Source of the DNA: DYRB01 sp963709645
GTDB taxonomy: Bacteria; Pseudomonadota; Gammaproteobacteria; Chromatiales; Chromatiaceae
Assembly (NCBI GenBank): GCA_963709645.1
Contig: CAVPXP010000009.1
Coordinates: 1-64,000, forward strand
DNA length: 64,000 nucleotides
Direction: 5' to 3'
Position 1 is the first letter of the stretch. Every line of letters starts with the position of its first letter. The translations under genes were made by a program, and so were the position numbers. Positions 50,081-58,969 of this stretch are shown in pieces. Below the pieces are notes generated by a model that was not told where the DNA came from, did no database searches, and saw only the letters and a list, made by a program, of their open reading frames with translations.

Positions 50081-51363
50081 TGGATATTGCGGTCACCCTG
50101 TTGATTGTTGTGGTCTGCCTTTTGCTGGAGGGATTCTTTTCGGGCTCTGAAATCGGTGTGATCAGCGCCGATCAGATCAAACTCCGTCACAAAGCGGCCA
50201 AGGGGTCGAAGGGCGCCAAGTTCGGCGATCACGATGCTCCAGAAGCCGGAGTGGCTGTTGTCGACGACCTGGTCGGAACGAATATTTCGGTCGTCACCAA
50301 CACCACGATGGTAACGGCGTTGATGATCCATGTCTTCGGAGAGCAGGGCAGTTGGCTCGCCGTGGTGCTTGCTGCTCCATTGATCTGGGTGTTCGGCGAG
50401 ATCGTTCCCAAGAGTGTCTTTCAACAAAGGGCGGACGCGATTACGCCCTATGTGATCTTTGCGCTCCGATTCTTCTCATACTTGTTCTATCCCATCCTGC
50501 TTGTATTCGGCGCGATCACAAGGCTTCTCGCCAAGATCTTGGGTGACGTGGATCGAAACCCCTTCACCCTGCGGGAAGAGATCATGACCATGCTGCAGAT
50601 GCCGGCAGCCAGGAACGGCGACATTCAGCCAGTCGAGCAGAAGATGATTCAGCGCATGTTCAGTTTCACAGAGACCCGCGTCCAGGACGCGATGCGGCCC
50701 CTGATCGACGTCACCGCCATTGAAAAGCACGCAACCTGCGCCGAGGCGCGGCGCCTGGCTGCGGCGAGCTCGCATGTGCGCCTTCCCGTCTACGCGGGGC
50801 GGATCGACCGCGTCATCGGCATGCTGCACGTGCTGGACCTGCTCGGAGAGGACGACGATCGCCCAATCGGCGCGTTCATCCGCGACGCGTCCTATGTGCC
50901 TGCGACGAAGAGCATTAGTGACCTGCTCTACCAGATGCGGCGCGGCGGCGAGGTGGTTGCCGTCGTGGTCGATGAGTTTGGTGGTGCCGAGGGCATCGTG
51001 ACGGTGGAGGATATCGTCGAAGAGGTGGTCGAGGACCTGCAGGACGAATACGACGTGGAGGAGCAGGACGAAGGCCTATTCGACAAACTCGACGAGCGCG
51101 ACTACATCACGAGCGGCCGAACCGGGCTCAGCCAGCTCGCCGACGGGTTTGGGATTTCGCTCCCCGGCGGTCACTACACGACCATCGCGGGATTCATTCT
51201 TCACAAGGCCGGCAGCATTCCGCCCCAGGGCACTACGATCGAGGAGGGCCGGGTCAGGCTGACAGTCCATCGCCGTACGGCCCAGATGATCCAAGAGGTT
51301 CGCATACGGTGGTCGGAGGGGGAAATCGGTGGGTCGGCGCGCGGAGGAGAACCAGGCTGCTGA
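50080..51363 (+). CDS. CNNM/CorC-family membrane protein, copy 2
   Basis: 427 residues, intact. DUF21 membrane domain (LEGFFSGSEIGVISADQIKL, FGEIVPKSVF), a CBS pair (DAMRPLIDVTAI, LPVYAGRIDRVIGMLHVLDL, then VVVDEFGGAEGIVTVEDIVE), and a CorC_HlyC domain near LPGGHYTTIAGFILHKAG. Probably a divalent-cation transport or sensing protein of the inner membrane. Tight overlap with copy 1 suggests a heteromeric pair rather than mere duplication. Confidence 0.88.
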   Translation: MDIAVTLLIVVVCLLLEGFFSGSEIGVISADQIKLRHKAAKGSKGAKFGDHDAPEAGVAVVDDLVGTNISVVTNTTMVTALMIHVFGEQGSWLAVVLAAPLIWVFGEIVPKSVFQQRADAITPYVIFALRFFSYLFYPILLVFGAITRLLAKILGDVDRNPFTLREEIMTMLQMPAARNGDIQPVEQKMIQRMFSFTETRVQDAMRPLIDVTAIEKHATCAEARRLAAASSHVRLPVYAGRIDRVIGMLHVLDLLGEDDDRPIGAFIRDASYVPATKSISDLLYQMRRGGEVVAVVVDEFGGAEGIVTVEDIVEEVVEDLQDEYDVEEQDEGLFDKLDERDYITSGRTGLSQLADGFGISLPGGHYTTIAGFILHKAGSIPPQGTTIEEGRVRLTVHRRTAQMIQEVRIRWSEGEIGGSARGGEPGC

Positions 51364-51543
51364 TCGTCCGGGAAATCCCGCGCGCCGGTTCTTGGGTTTG
51401 CCTCCACCGGGTTGGGTACTCGATGGATGCCCGGGTGGAATTGTCAATGCGGTCTGCGGCCGACCCGGCTCTAATGTCGCCCGATGCGGTCTCCCGTCGG
51501 TGGCCGCTGACGTCCGAACCCTATCCTCAATAAGAGACACACC

Positions 51544-51729
51544 ATGACCCAGAACGTCGGCGGGATTGACCGCATCCTTCGCATCCTGGCCGGCTTGGCC
51601 ATCATCGCCTGGGGCGTCTATGCCCACAATTGGCTCGGGGCCATCGGTCTGGTGCCTCTGGTGACGGGGCTGCTGAGTTGGTGTCCCGTCTATCTGCCGT
51701 TAGGTCTGAGCTCTCGTAAGGGCGCGTGA
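51544..51729 (+). CDS. DUF2892 small membrane protein
   Basis: 61 residues. It starts MTQNVGGIDRILRILAG, the family signature, and has two hydrophobic helices. A cysteine in LLSWCPVYLPLG is at the conserved place. Related domains are fused to rhodanese enzymes in YgaP. Function of the stand-alone form is unknown; a link to sulfur metabolism is only a suggestion. Confidence 0.85.
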   Translation: MTQNVGGIDRILRILAGLAIIAWGVYAHNWLGAIGLVPLVTGLLSWCPVYLPLGLSSRKGA

Positions 51730-51835
51730 TCACCTCGAACCTTGCACTGGGCTGCGTGGCCGTGTCGGCCTCCAGTGGGGCCCGGGTCGCGCAGGGACCC
51801 CCCTGCGCCGGCGTCAGGATGGCGGGCTTGCCCGC

Positions 51836-53332
51836 TCACCGGACGTGGCGTGCCAAATCGTCTCTTTCCCCGGCGCCCAGCGCGGTCGTACCCTCGGCGC
51901 CCCGGTAGACCCAGGTCAGCAGAGCGTCCTGGACCGCGTGGGCCGACCAGGTGTTGAGGGCCTTGCCGTCCATCAGTGCGACCACGACCCAGCGATCTCC
52001 CTGACGGTCCAGCACGTAACCTGCGATCCCGCTCGCCCCCCGCACAGTCCCAGTCTTGATGTGTGCATGACCCTTGACGGGGCTGCCGCGCAGGCGCTTG
52101 CGCATGGTCCCGTCCACCCCGACCACGGATAGAGACGCCAGGTATTCTGGCATGGTTGGACGGTGGTACATGAAGTCCAGGAGCTGCCCGAGGCTTTGTG
52201 CGGAGATCGCCGCGTCGCGCGACAGCCCGGAACCGTTGTCGAGTGTCAGCTCAGGGAATTCGAGACCCGCCTCGGCCAGCCAATCCCGCACCGCCGTCTG
52301 CCCTTTGTCCGGGGTCCCTGGGGGCCCAAGGCGCTTGGCGCCGAGGGTCAGCAGCAAGGTCCGAGTCATGAGGTTATTACTCGGCTTGTTGATGTCGCGC
52401 ACCAACTCGCCCAGCGGTCGCGAGCGGACCTCGTGCAGGAGGGTGGCGCCTTGCGGCGCGGCGCCGACACGCACCTGCCCTTCGAGCTTTCCGCCTAGAT
52501 CGCGCCAGAGGGCCTCAACGGCCCCGGCGGCGTGGTGCAGCGGGTCAAGGACCAAGAGCTCCGCCTGATCCTCTTTGCACTGGGCCGCAAAGGCCCCGGA
52601 CAGGCGGACCACGTCGCGTCCGTCCTCCCGAAAGACGGTAACCGTCGGACTGTGGTGCTTGCGCTGGCAAGGTCCCTGGACCAGCTTGAGCTCGTTGCGC
52701 AGCTCGATATTGGCCAGCGGGGGGTCCGTGTGGACCAGGATTGACCGATCCGGCGCTAGCGCCATCTGGATTTCGGTCAGCTGCTGGTTGACGCTGAGCC
52801 CCTGGGGAATGGCGTTGTAAGCGGCGGTGGGCTTGCCGTCGAAGTCCCCGCGCTCCTGCTCGGGAGGGTCGAAGTAGCTCGGGTCGAGGACGATGTCCCC
52901 GGCCACAGTCTCGACTCCGCGGCGGCGCAGGTCGTCCAACAGGCCCCACAGATCCTTGGTCGACAGCTCGGGGTTTCCGTAGCCTTTGATGACGAGGTCC
53001 CCGGAGAGGCGCCCCTTGTTCAGGGTGCCGGTGGCATAGGCTTCGGTCCTGAAGGTAAAGGTCGGGCCCAGGGTGTCCAGCGCGGCCGCCGTGGTCAGCA
53101 GCTTGATGACCGAGGCCGGCAGTCGCGGTGTGGTCGCATTGAGGGCCAGGCGCGGTGTTGACTCCCCCACCTTGAGGACATAGAGACTGGCGTCGGCCTC
53201 TGAAAGTTTGTTCTCGCGCATCTCGCCGACGATGGGGGCGGGCAGCGGCCCCGCCCCGGCCGGTCCCGACAGCCCTAGGGCGGTGACAAGGAGTGCGAGC
53301 AGCCGCCGCAATTGGAATCGGGCGCCGCCCAC
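51836..53332 (-). CDS. dacB: D-alanyl-D-alanine carboxypeptidase/endopeptidase, PBP4 (DacB) type
   Basis: 498 residues with a signal peptide (cleaved after AGA). The three active-site motifs are present: SxxK as PASVIKLLT, SxN as KPSNNLMTR, and KTG as HIKTGTVRG. The large insertion between the first two motifs is typical of class C PBP4. It trims cross-links in periplasmic peptidoglycan. The start reads as GTG at 53332; it follows the DUF599 gene by 8 bases. Confidence 0.92.
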   Translation of the reverse strand: MGGARFQLRRLLALLVTALGLSGPAGAGPLPAPIVGEMRENKLSEADASLYVLKVGESTPRLALNATTPRLPASVIKLLTTAAALDTLGPTFTFRTEAYATGTLNKGRLSGDLVIKGYGNPELSTKDLWGLLDDLRRRGVETVAGDIVLDPSYFDPPEQERGDFDGKPTAAYNAIPQGLSVNQQLTEIQMALAPDRSILVHTDPPLANIELRNELKLVQGPCQRKHHSPTVTVFREDGRDVVRLSGAFAAQCKEDQAELLVLDPLHHAAGAVEALWRDLGGKLEGQVRVGAAPQGATLLHEVRSRPLGELVRDINKPSNNLMTRTLLLTLGAKRLGPPGTPDKGQTAVRDWLAEAGLEFPELTLDNGSGLSRDAAISAQSLGQLLDFMYHRPTMPEYLASLSVVGVDGTMRKRLRGSPVKGHAHIKTGTVRGASGIAGYVLDRQGDRWVVVALMDGKALNTWSAHAVQDALLTWVYRGAEGTTALGAGERDDLARHVR

Positions 53333-53340
53333 GCCGAGGT

Positions 53341-53994
53341 TCAGCCGAGGCCACGATCAAGCCTCCAGGACAGGCGGGTCATGACCAGGGTCGCCAGAAA
53401 CAACCAGAGGGGGCCTAGCAGCCACAGTACTGTAGGGATCGCGACATAGTACGAACGCATCCCGATGCTGTAATGGCGCGCGCCGCGGTTGATGGTGGTC
53501 CCCACCAACGCCGGGGTGATTTCGCATTCGGGGCTTTCAGGGACATTGATCAGGAATGCAGCATGGTTGTAGAACCGCACTGCCAGCATGAACTGGATGA
53601 AGGCGAACAGGAAAACGCCCGTGACCACTAGGGCCTTGAAGATGGCCAGGGCATGATCCGTGACGCCAATCGGGTTGAAGGCTGCCACCAATTCGTTGAG
53701 GCCGTGGGATGTCAGGGCGAAGTTCAAGAAGCCTAGACCGAGGATAATGGCGGTCGAGGCGAGGAACGTGGCCGCCATGGTCCAGTTGCGCATGGTCTGC
53801 ACGGCCAGGATGTCGGTCTTGTCGCGCATGATGTGCGCAACCCAGAGCTTGCGGGCATGAGCGTTGAGCCCGATGGAAGTCGTCTTGGGCGCGCGGCGCA
53901 GCTTGGCAAAGTGCAGGGCGTGATAGCCGAACAAGATGCCGAAGGCGCTGCCGGCTAGCGCCACCTCGGCCAGGACGGGTTGGGAAATTGCCAT
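53341..53994 (-). CDS. DUF599 membrane protein
   Basis: 217 residues from ATG 53994 (MAISQPVLAE); ATG 54036 would add 14 residues and neither has a clear ribosome site. Four or more hydrophobic helices and the family blocks FGYHALHFAKLRR and RSYYVAIPTVLWLLGPLW are present. Function of the family is unknown. Probably co-transcribed with dacB. Confidence 0.82.
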   Translation of the reverse strand: MAISQPVLAEVALAGSAFGILFGYHALHFAKLRRAPKTTSIGLNAHARKLWVAHIMRDKTDILAVQTMRNWTMAATFLASTAIILGLGFLNFALTSHGLNELVAAFNPIGVTDHALAIFKALVVTGVFLFAFIQFMLAVRFYNHAAFLINVPESPECEITPALVGTTINRGARHYSIGMRSYYVAIPTVLWLLGPLWLFLATLVMTRLSWRLDRGLG

Positions 53995-54310
53995 CTGTTC
54001 TGCAGAACCTGGGGCGCGTAGCACCCTTTCAGTCATGGGTATTGGAGCCGCACAGACTCAACGTCAGCCCGGCGGCCAAGGCGTCGGATACGGCTTCCCG
54101 AAGGGCGCAGAGTCTACCCGATTTCCGCCGGCCGTGGCCCTGCGTCAGCCTGCGCAGCGACCTGCTCCGCGTGTGGGCGCGAGTACCGGCTGGCCTAGCA
54201 GGCAGCTTGGCATGGCACCGAGTCGCGTCGACGCCCCCCGCCGGAGCGGCGTGACGGGGGAACGATTCTGGTGTCCTGGACAGCGACGGAAGGGTGGCCT
54301 TGTCGCTGCG
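53995..54310. other. Intergenic region, no gene seen
   Basis: About 300 bases between the DUF599 gene and the end of the CDF transporter, both on the minus strand. No conserved frame or clear terminator was found. Confidence 0.45.
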
Positions 54311-55249
54311 TTAGGGGTAGATGCCAATCTCCGGTCGATCCCCTCTAACATGGGGGTCGAAGGTTACCACCGTTTCGAGGGTCTCCGGCTGAAGGGTGAT
54401 GTGGTCGATGTCGAACCGGGCTGCCAAGAGGTGCCTGAGGCGCGTCAGGACCTCGCCCCAGTCATCCATGCGGCGTAGCACTACATGGGCAGACAGGGCC
54501 GTGGTCTCTGCCGACAGGGACCAGATGTGCAGGTCGTGCACCGAGCGGACTCCCTCGACCTCGGCCATGGCCCGCCCGACCGTGGCGAGATCCAACTCGG
54601 CCGGAACCCCGTCCAGGAGGGCGTGGAGGGCGTCCCGGAGGAGGCGCAGACTGGAAACCAGGATTAGCAGGGCGATGGCCAGCGAAAGTAACGGGTCTAC
54701 CAGGGTCCAGCCGGTGTGCAAGATCACCATTCCGGACACCAGGGCCGCCACAGAACCGAGCAGATCCCCGAGGACGTGTATCAGGGCCCCGCGGACGTTG
54801 ATGTTAGGCCGCCCGCCTATGAGGAGCCAGGCCGCGCCCAGATTGACCCCGAGGCCGATGAGGGCGACCAGGGTGACCAGTCCCCCGTGCACTGGGGTCG
54901 GATTCAGGAAACGCCCGACGGCCGCAGCCGTGATAGCGGCGACCACGACCACCATCAGCAGGGCGTTGAACAGGGCTGCCAGGGTCTCCGCACGCCCGAG
55001 CCCATAGGAGTGACGGTAGGATGGCGGTCGTTTGGCGAGCCAGGCAGCGACTGCCGCCAGGCCCAGGGAAGCGCTATCGGTGAGCATGTGTCCCGCGTCG
55101 CTCAACAGGGCCAAGGACCCCGCCGCCCATCCCGATATCGCCTCCACAGCCGAATAGCCAAGGGTCAGGGTAAGCGCGAGGGCTAAAGCCCGACTGGAGC
55201 CGCCTCGCTCATGATGCGGGTGTTCGTCCGCGCGATGGTGGTCGTGCAT
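54311..55249 (-). CDS. Cation diffusion facilitator, ZitB/CzcD type
   Basis: 312 residues. A His-rich N-terminus (HDHHRADEHPHHE) precedes six helices. Metal-site motifs are LSDAGHMLTDS in helix 2 and HVLGDLLGS in helix 5. The C-terminal cytoplasmic domain has VHDLHIWSLSAETTALSAHV. It exports zinc or a similar divalent metal in exchange for protons. Stand-alone gene. Confidence 0.93.
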   Translation of the reverse strand: MHDHHRADEHPHHERGGSSRALALALTLTLGYSAVEAISGWAAGSLALLSDAGHMLTDSASLGLAAVAAWLAKRPPSYRHSYGLGRAETLAALFNALLMVVVVAAITAAAVGRFLNPTPVHGGLVTLVALIGLGVNLGAAWLLIGGRPNINVRGALIHVLGDLLGSVAALVSGMVILHTGWTLVDPLLSLAIALLILVSSLRLLRDALHALLDGVPAELDLATVGRAMAEVEGVRSVHDLHIWSLSAETTALSAHVVLRRMDDWGEVLTRLRHLLAARFDIDHITLQPETLETVVTFDPHVRGDRPEIGIYP

Positions 55250-55652
55250 TGGCCCTCCAGAGTCCGGTGGTTTCGCCCGGCGGTGCCATGGTGCCCAAGC
55301 CGGCGGGTCACGGGCAATGCCTTTCCGCCGTCAGCACCGGTCTACCGGTCGAACACTTGAGTCCTTGGGCAACGCCACCTGGGCAAAGCCGCAAGATTTG
55401 GTCCGAGGGCGGACGCGTCCCCGCTCGCGGGGCAGGATGCCCCAACCCCCTGTCGTACCAGGAGTGCTTGGAAGAGGGTGCGACCAGGCCCTGGGGCGTC
55501 TCCAGCCAGCCTTGTATATCAGTACATCGGAATATTACGAAACAATTGATCGCGGTCAAACCGATGTCGCCGGCCCTGTCTTAATCTTTGTCCGACACTC
55601 GGTGCAGAGGGTGCCGTGTGGTCTCCAATGTAGATCCCTGTGAGGAGGAAAC
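55250..55652. other. Upstream region of the sulfur globule gene
   Basis: About 400 bases between divergent genes. The part at 55510-55560 is AT-rich and probably holds the sulfur globule promoter, but no single -35/-10 pair stands out. Confidence 0.5.
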
Positions 55653-55988
55653 ATGCACAAGTCCAGTCGTTTATTGCTTGCTGCTGTCGTGGCGGGTGCC
55701 ACCATGCTTACTTCGCTGTCTGCTCAGGCCTTCTGGGGGCCCTTTAGCTTCATGAATTGGGGCGGTTGGGGCGGCCCCTGGTCCGGGTACGGCTGGGGCT
55801 ATCCCGGCTATGGCTGGGGCTATCCAGGATACGGCTATGGTTATGGCTACCCGGGATACGGCTATGGTTATGGCTATCCCTACGGTGGCTGGGGCGCTCC
55901 CTATGCCTATGGTTGGGGTGTCCCCTACGCATACCCGACGACCGTGGCTGCCGCGCCGGCTGCACCGGCGACCAGTTCCGCCAAGTAG
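55653..55988 (+). CDS. Sulfur globule envelope protein (Sgp family)
   Basis: 111 residues. A signal peptide of 26 residues ends SAQA, then the mature protein starts FWGPFSF. The body is Gly/Tyr/Trp/Pro-rich, with repeats such as GWGYPGY and GYGYGYPGY. The Ala/Pro tail ends in SSAK. This is the composition of Sgp proteins that coat periplasmic sulfur globules in Chromatiaceae. A very strong ribosome site (GAGGAGG) fits high expression. Which Sgp paralogue it is cannot be told without alignment. Confidence 0.88.
   Translation: MHKSSRLLLAAVVAGATMLTSLSAQAFWGPFSFMNWGGWGGPWSGYGWGYPGYGWGYPGYGYGYGYPGYGYGYGYPYGGWGAPYAYGWGVPYAYPTTVAAAPAAPATSSAK
55790..55882 (+). repeat. 27-bp tandem repeats coding GYGYGYPGY
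   Basis: Inside the sulfur globule gene, the unit starting GGATACGGCTATGG recurs 27 bases apart (55827 and 55854), after two shorter related units coding GWGYPGY. The repeat phase keeps the reading frame, so copy number can change the protein length. Confidence 0.8.
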
Positions 55989-55998
55989 CACCCCGAAT

Positions 55999-56022
55999 CC
56001 CCCGCGCCGCCCGGCGCGGGGG
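55999..56022 (+). terminator. GC-rich hairpin after the sulfur globule gene
   Basis: Perfect 10-bp stem (CCCCCGCGCC / GGCGCGGGGG, loop GCCC) 11 bases after the stop. No T-run follows, so it may act as an mRNA-stabilising hairpin rather than a classic terminator. Confidence 0.5.
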
Positions 56023-56294
56023 CCCGTCCGATCCCTCGTCCGTTCTCCCCCATCCCCACCACGCCCTGCTTCCCCGCGTCCTTGCGTCGGAGTCCGCCTT
56101 TGTTGTGAAATCTGAGCGGCCTCGGGGCCCTCTGGGAGGGACCGGCGGGTAGCGACACTATCCTGACCTTTTTTGTCACTGACGCCGACGGCTTCTTCCT
56201 CATTCCTCGCACAGGTCTCTGTGGTCCTCGCTGTTTCGATGGGCGGCACAGCCCAAGTCGGGGGCCAGCGCCGCATACTAGACGGAAGCCCAGC

Positions 56295-58865
56295 ATGACC
56301 ACCGTCGTCGTCGCCGAAAAACCAAGCGTAGCCCGCGACCTTGCCCGGGTCCTGGGTGCGACACAACGCGGCGAGGGCTGCCTCGAGGGTCGGGGCTATC
56401 GGGTCACTTGGGCGGTTGGCCATCTAGTCCACTTCGCGGAGCCGGATGACTACGGCGCGGCCTGGAAGGGGCGCTGGTCCCTGGCGCAACTGCCCATGAT
56501 CCCGGTGGACTGGCGCCTCAAGACCGCCCCGAGTACGGTTAAGCAGTTTCGCATCGTGCAGAAGCTGATCAACGCTGCAGACTGCACCGATGTCGTCTGT
56601 GCCACAGACGCCGGACGCGAGGGCGAGAACATTTTTCGCCTCATCTACGAGCATGCCGGCTGCCGCAAGCCGGTGCGCCGCCTGTGGGTGTCGAGCCTCA
56701 CGGACGAGGCCATTCGCGATGGCTTTAGTCGCTTGCGGCCGGGGTCCGCCTACGACGATCTCGGGCGGGCCGCCCGGGCCCGCGCCCAAGCCGACTGGCT
56801 GGTTGGGATGAATCTGACCCGCGCCTACACGGTGCGCAACCGGGTCCTGTGCACCATCGGGCGGGTGCAGACCCCGACCCTGGCCATGATCGTGGCCCGC
56901 GACGCCCTCATTGAGGGGTTTGTCAAGGCGTTCTTCTACGAGCTGGTCGCCCGCCTCGCCGAAGGCTTCTCGGCCCGCTACAGCCGCGACGGGGAGACCC
57001 GCATCGACGACAGGGCTCAGGCGGAGCGTCTGCAGGCCAGGCTGAAGCCGCACCCGACCGGCACCGTCACCGCCGTGGAAAAGCGCGTGGCTCACAACCG
57101 ACCACCGCCCTTTTACGACCTCACCACGCTGCAACGCGATGCCAACCGCCGCTTCGGGCTCACTGCGGCCCAGGTGCTGGAGCACGCCCAGGCTCTCTAC
57201 GAGACCCACAAGCTGATCTCCTATCCGCGCACTGAGAGCCGCCATATCTCCGATGACATGCTCCCGCAACTCCCCGGCATCCTGAGCAGGCTTGATCATC
57301 CGCTGGCGGCTGAGGCGCTGGCCCGGCTGCACGGCGGCCACCGCCTGGGCAAGGCCTATGTGGACAGTACCAAGCTCACCGACCACCACGCCATTATCCC
57401 CACGGGTAAGCCAGACCCGCAGGGCCTGAGCGGACCGGTCCGGCGCGTTTACGAGCTTGTGGTGGGCCGGTTCGTCGGGGTATTCCTCGCCGATCAGGTG
57501 GTCGAGGAGACGCTGATCACCCTGGACATCGGCGGCGAGACCTTTGTCGCCCGCGGGTCCCGGGTGTTGGAAGAGGGCTGGAAACGGGTCGAGCCCGGGC
57601 GCGGGGCAGGACCGACGGACGGCGATGGGGAGGGTAAGGATGGCCCTGCATCCCCCCTCCCGCCCCTGACCCTGGGGCAAAGGGTGCATGTGGAGGCGTT
57701 GGAGGTGGTGGAGAAGGAGACCCAGCCGCCGCGCCCCTTTACCGATGCCACCCTCCTCTCCGCCATGAAGGGGGCCGGGCGCGAGATCGAGGACGAGGCA
57801 CTGGCGCGGGCCATGAAGGGGTGCGGGCTCGGCACCCCGGCCACGCGGGCCGAGATGATCGAGAAGCTGATTCGCACTGGCTATGTGGAGCGCGACCGCA
57901 AGCAGTTGCGTGCCACCGCCAAGGGACGCGCTCTGATCGCCCTGGTCGCCGAACCCCTTCGTAGCCCCGAACTCACCGCTGCATGGGAACAACGGCTCAA
58001 GGAGGTGGAGGAGGGCGCACACGCTGCGGAGGCCTTCTACCGGGACATCGTCGCCTTCGTCTGCGACCTGGTCCCCCAGGTCGCGGCTGGCCCGGCCATG
58101 ACCGCAGAGCAAATCGCCGCGGCTCGGCCGGCGGCCCAGGGGCATCGCGGCAGGGGAGCGAGGGCGACGCAGCGGGATGGGCCCCAGGTCAGGTCCGCTG
58201 AGCTCGGGGGATGCCCGATCTGCCGTCAGGGGGAAATCCTGGAGACGGCCCGCGCCTTTGGGTGCAGCCGCTATCGCGAGGGCTGCACCTTCGTGGTCTG
58301 GAAGGATCTCGCCGGGGTGTCCCTGACCAAAGGGCAGGTCGCGCGTCTGCTGCGCCTGGGGATCACAGAGCGCATCGATGGCTTCCGCGCCAAGTCCGGG
58401 CGAATCTTTGGTGCGCGGGTTCGGCTGGGGGAGGGGGGTAAGGTCGAGTTCGATTTCTCCGATGCCCCAAATTCTCCAGAGGCGCCCGGCGGCGGAGCGG
58501 TAACAGAGGGGCCGGTGGGCATCAGACGGGCAAGGCCGGCTGCAGCCCCCGATCCATCCCCACAGTCGGGCGGAGGACCCGGAGTCCTATCACCACTCGC
58601 CTGTCCCAGGTGCGGCCGGGGCCAGATCATCGAGGGCCGGCGCGGCTTCGGCTGCGATCGATACCGGGAGGGGTGCAGCTTCGTGGTGTGGAAGGAGATC
58701 GGAGGAAGGCACCTGACCCAGGCTCAGCTCCGTGACTTGATCCAAAAAGGTCGGACGCGTGTCATCAAGGGGCTCCTGGGCGAGGCTGGGGATCGCTTCG
58801 CTGCGCGCCTCCGGTTGGACGGGGACTGGCAGGTGGTGGTGGAGCGGCTGGCCGACAAGGGGTAA
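56295..58865 (+). CDS. topB: DNA topoisomerase III with two C-terminal cysteine repeats
   Basis: 856 residues, full length. TOPRIM domain at the N-terminus (VVVAEKPSVARDLARVLGA, TDAGREGENIFRL). The catalytic Tyr lies in LISYPRTESRHIS. Type IA blocks LTDHHAIIPTG and MKGCGLGTPATRAEMIEKL follow. The C-terminus has two copies of a zinc-ribbon-like unit (CPICRQGEI...YREGCTFVVWK and CPRCGRGQI...YREGCSFVVWK) separated by a low-complexity linker. It relaxes and decatenates DNA. Confidence 0.95.
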   Translation: MTTVVVAEKPSVARDLARVLGATQRGEGCLEGRGYRVTWAVGHLVHFAEPDDYGAAWKGRWSLAQLPMIPVDWRLKTAPSTVKQFRIVQKLINAADCTDVVCATDAGREGENIFRLIYEHAGCRKPVRRLWVSSLTDEAIRDGFSRLRPGSAYDDLGRAARARAQADWLVGMNLTRAYTVRNRVLCTIGRVQTPTLAMIVARDALIEGFVKAFFYELVARLAEGFSARYSRDGETRIDDRAQAERLQARLKPHPTGTVTAVEKRVAHNRPPPFYDLTTLQRDANRRFGLTAAQVLEHAQALYETHKLISYPRTESRHISDDMLPQLPGILSRLDHPLAAEALARLHGGHRLGKAYVDSTKLTDHHAIIPTGKPDPQGLSGPVRRVYELVVGRFVGVFLADQVVEETLITLDIGGETFVARGSRVLEEGWKRVEPGRGAGPTDGDGEGKDGPASPLPPLTLGQRVHVEALEVVEKETQPPRPFTDATLLSAMKGAGREIEDEALARAMKGCGLGTPATRAEMIEKLIRTGYVERDRKQLRATAKGRALIALVAEPLRSPELTAAWEQRLKEVEEGAHAAEAFYRDIVAFVCDLVPQVAAGPAMTAEQIAAARPAAQGHRGRGARATQRDGPQVRSAELGGCPICRQGEILETARAFGCSRYREGCTFVVWKDLAGVSLTKGQVARLLRLGITERIDGFRAKSGRIFGARVRLGEGGKVEFDFSDAPNSPEAPGGGAVTEGPVGIRRARPAAAPDPSPQSGGGPGVLSPLACPRCGRGQIIEGRRGFGCDRYREGCSFVVWKEIGGRHLTQAQLRDLIQKGRTRVIKGLLGEAGDRFAARLRLDGDWQVVVERLADKG

Positions 58866-58969
58866 TCCGGGCGCGGGGCCTTGGGGGCGGCAGACCCAAC
58901 CTGGGGCTGGCGGCGAGGGTCGGGTATGATCGGCGCGCCGCCCACCCCGTCTTACCCCCTGGAGTACCC

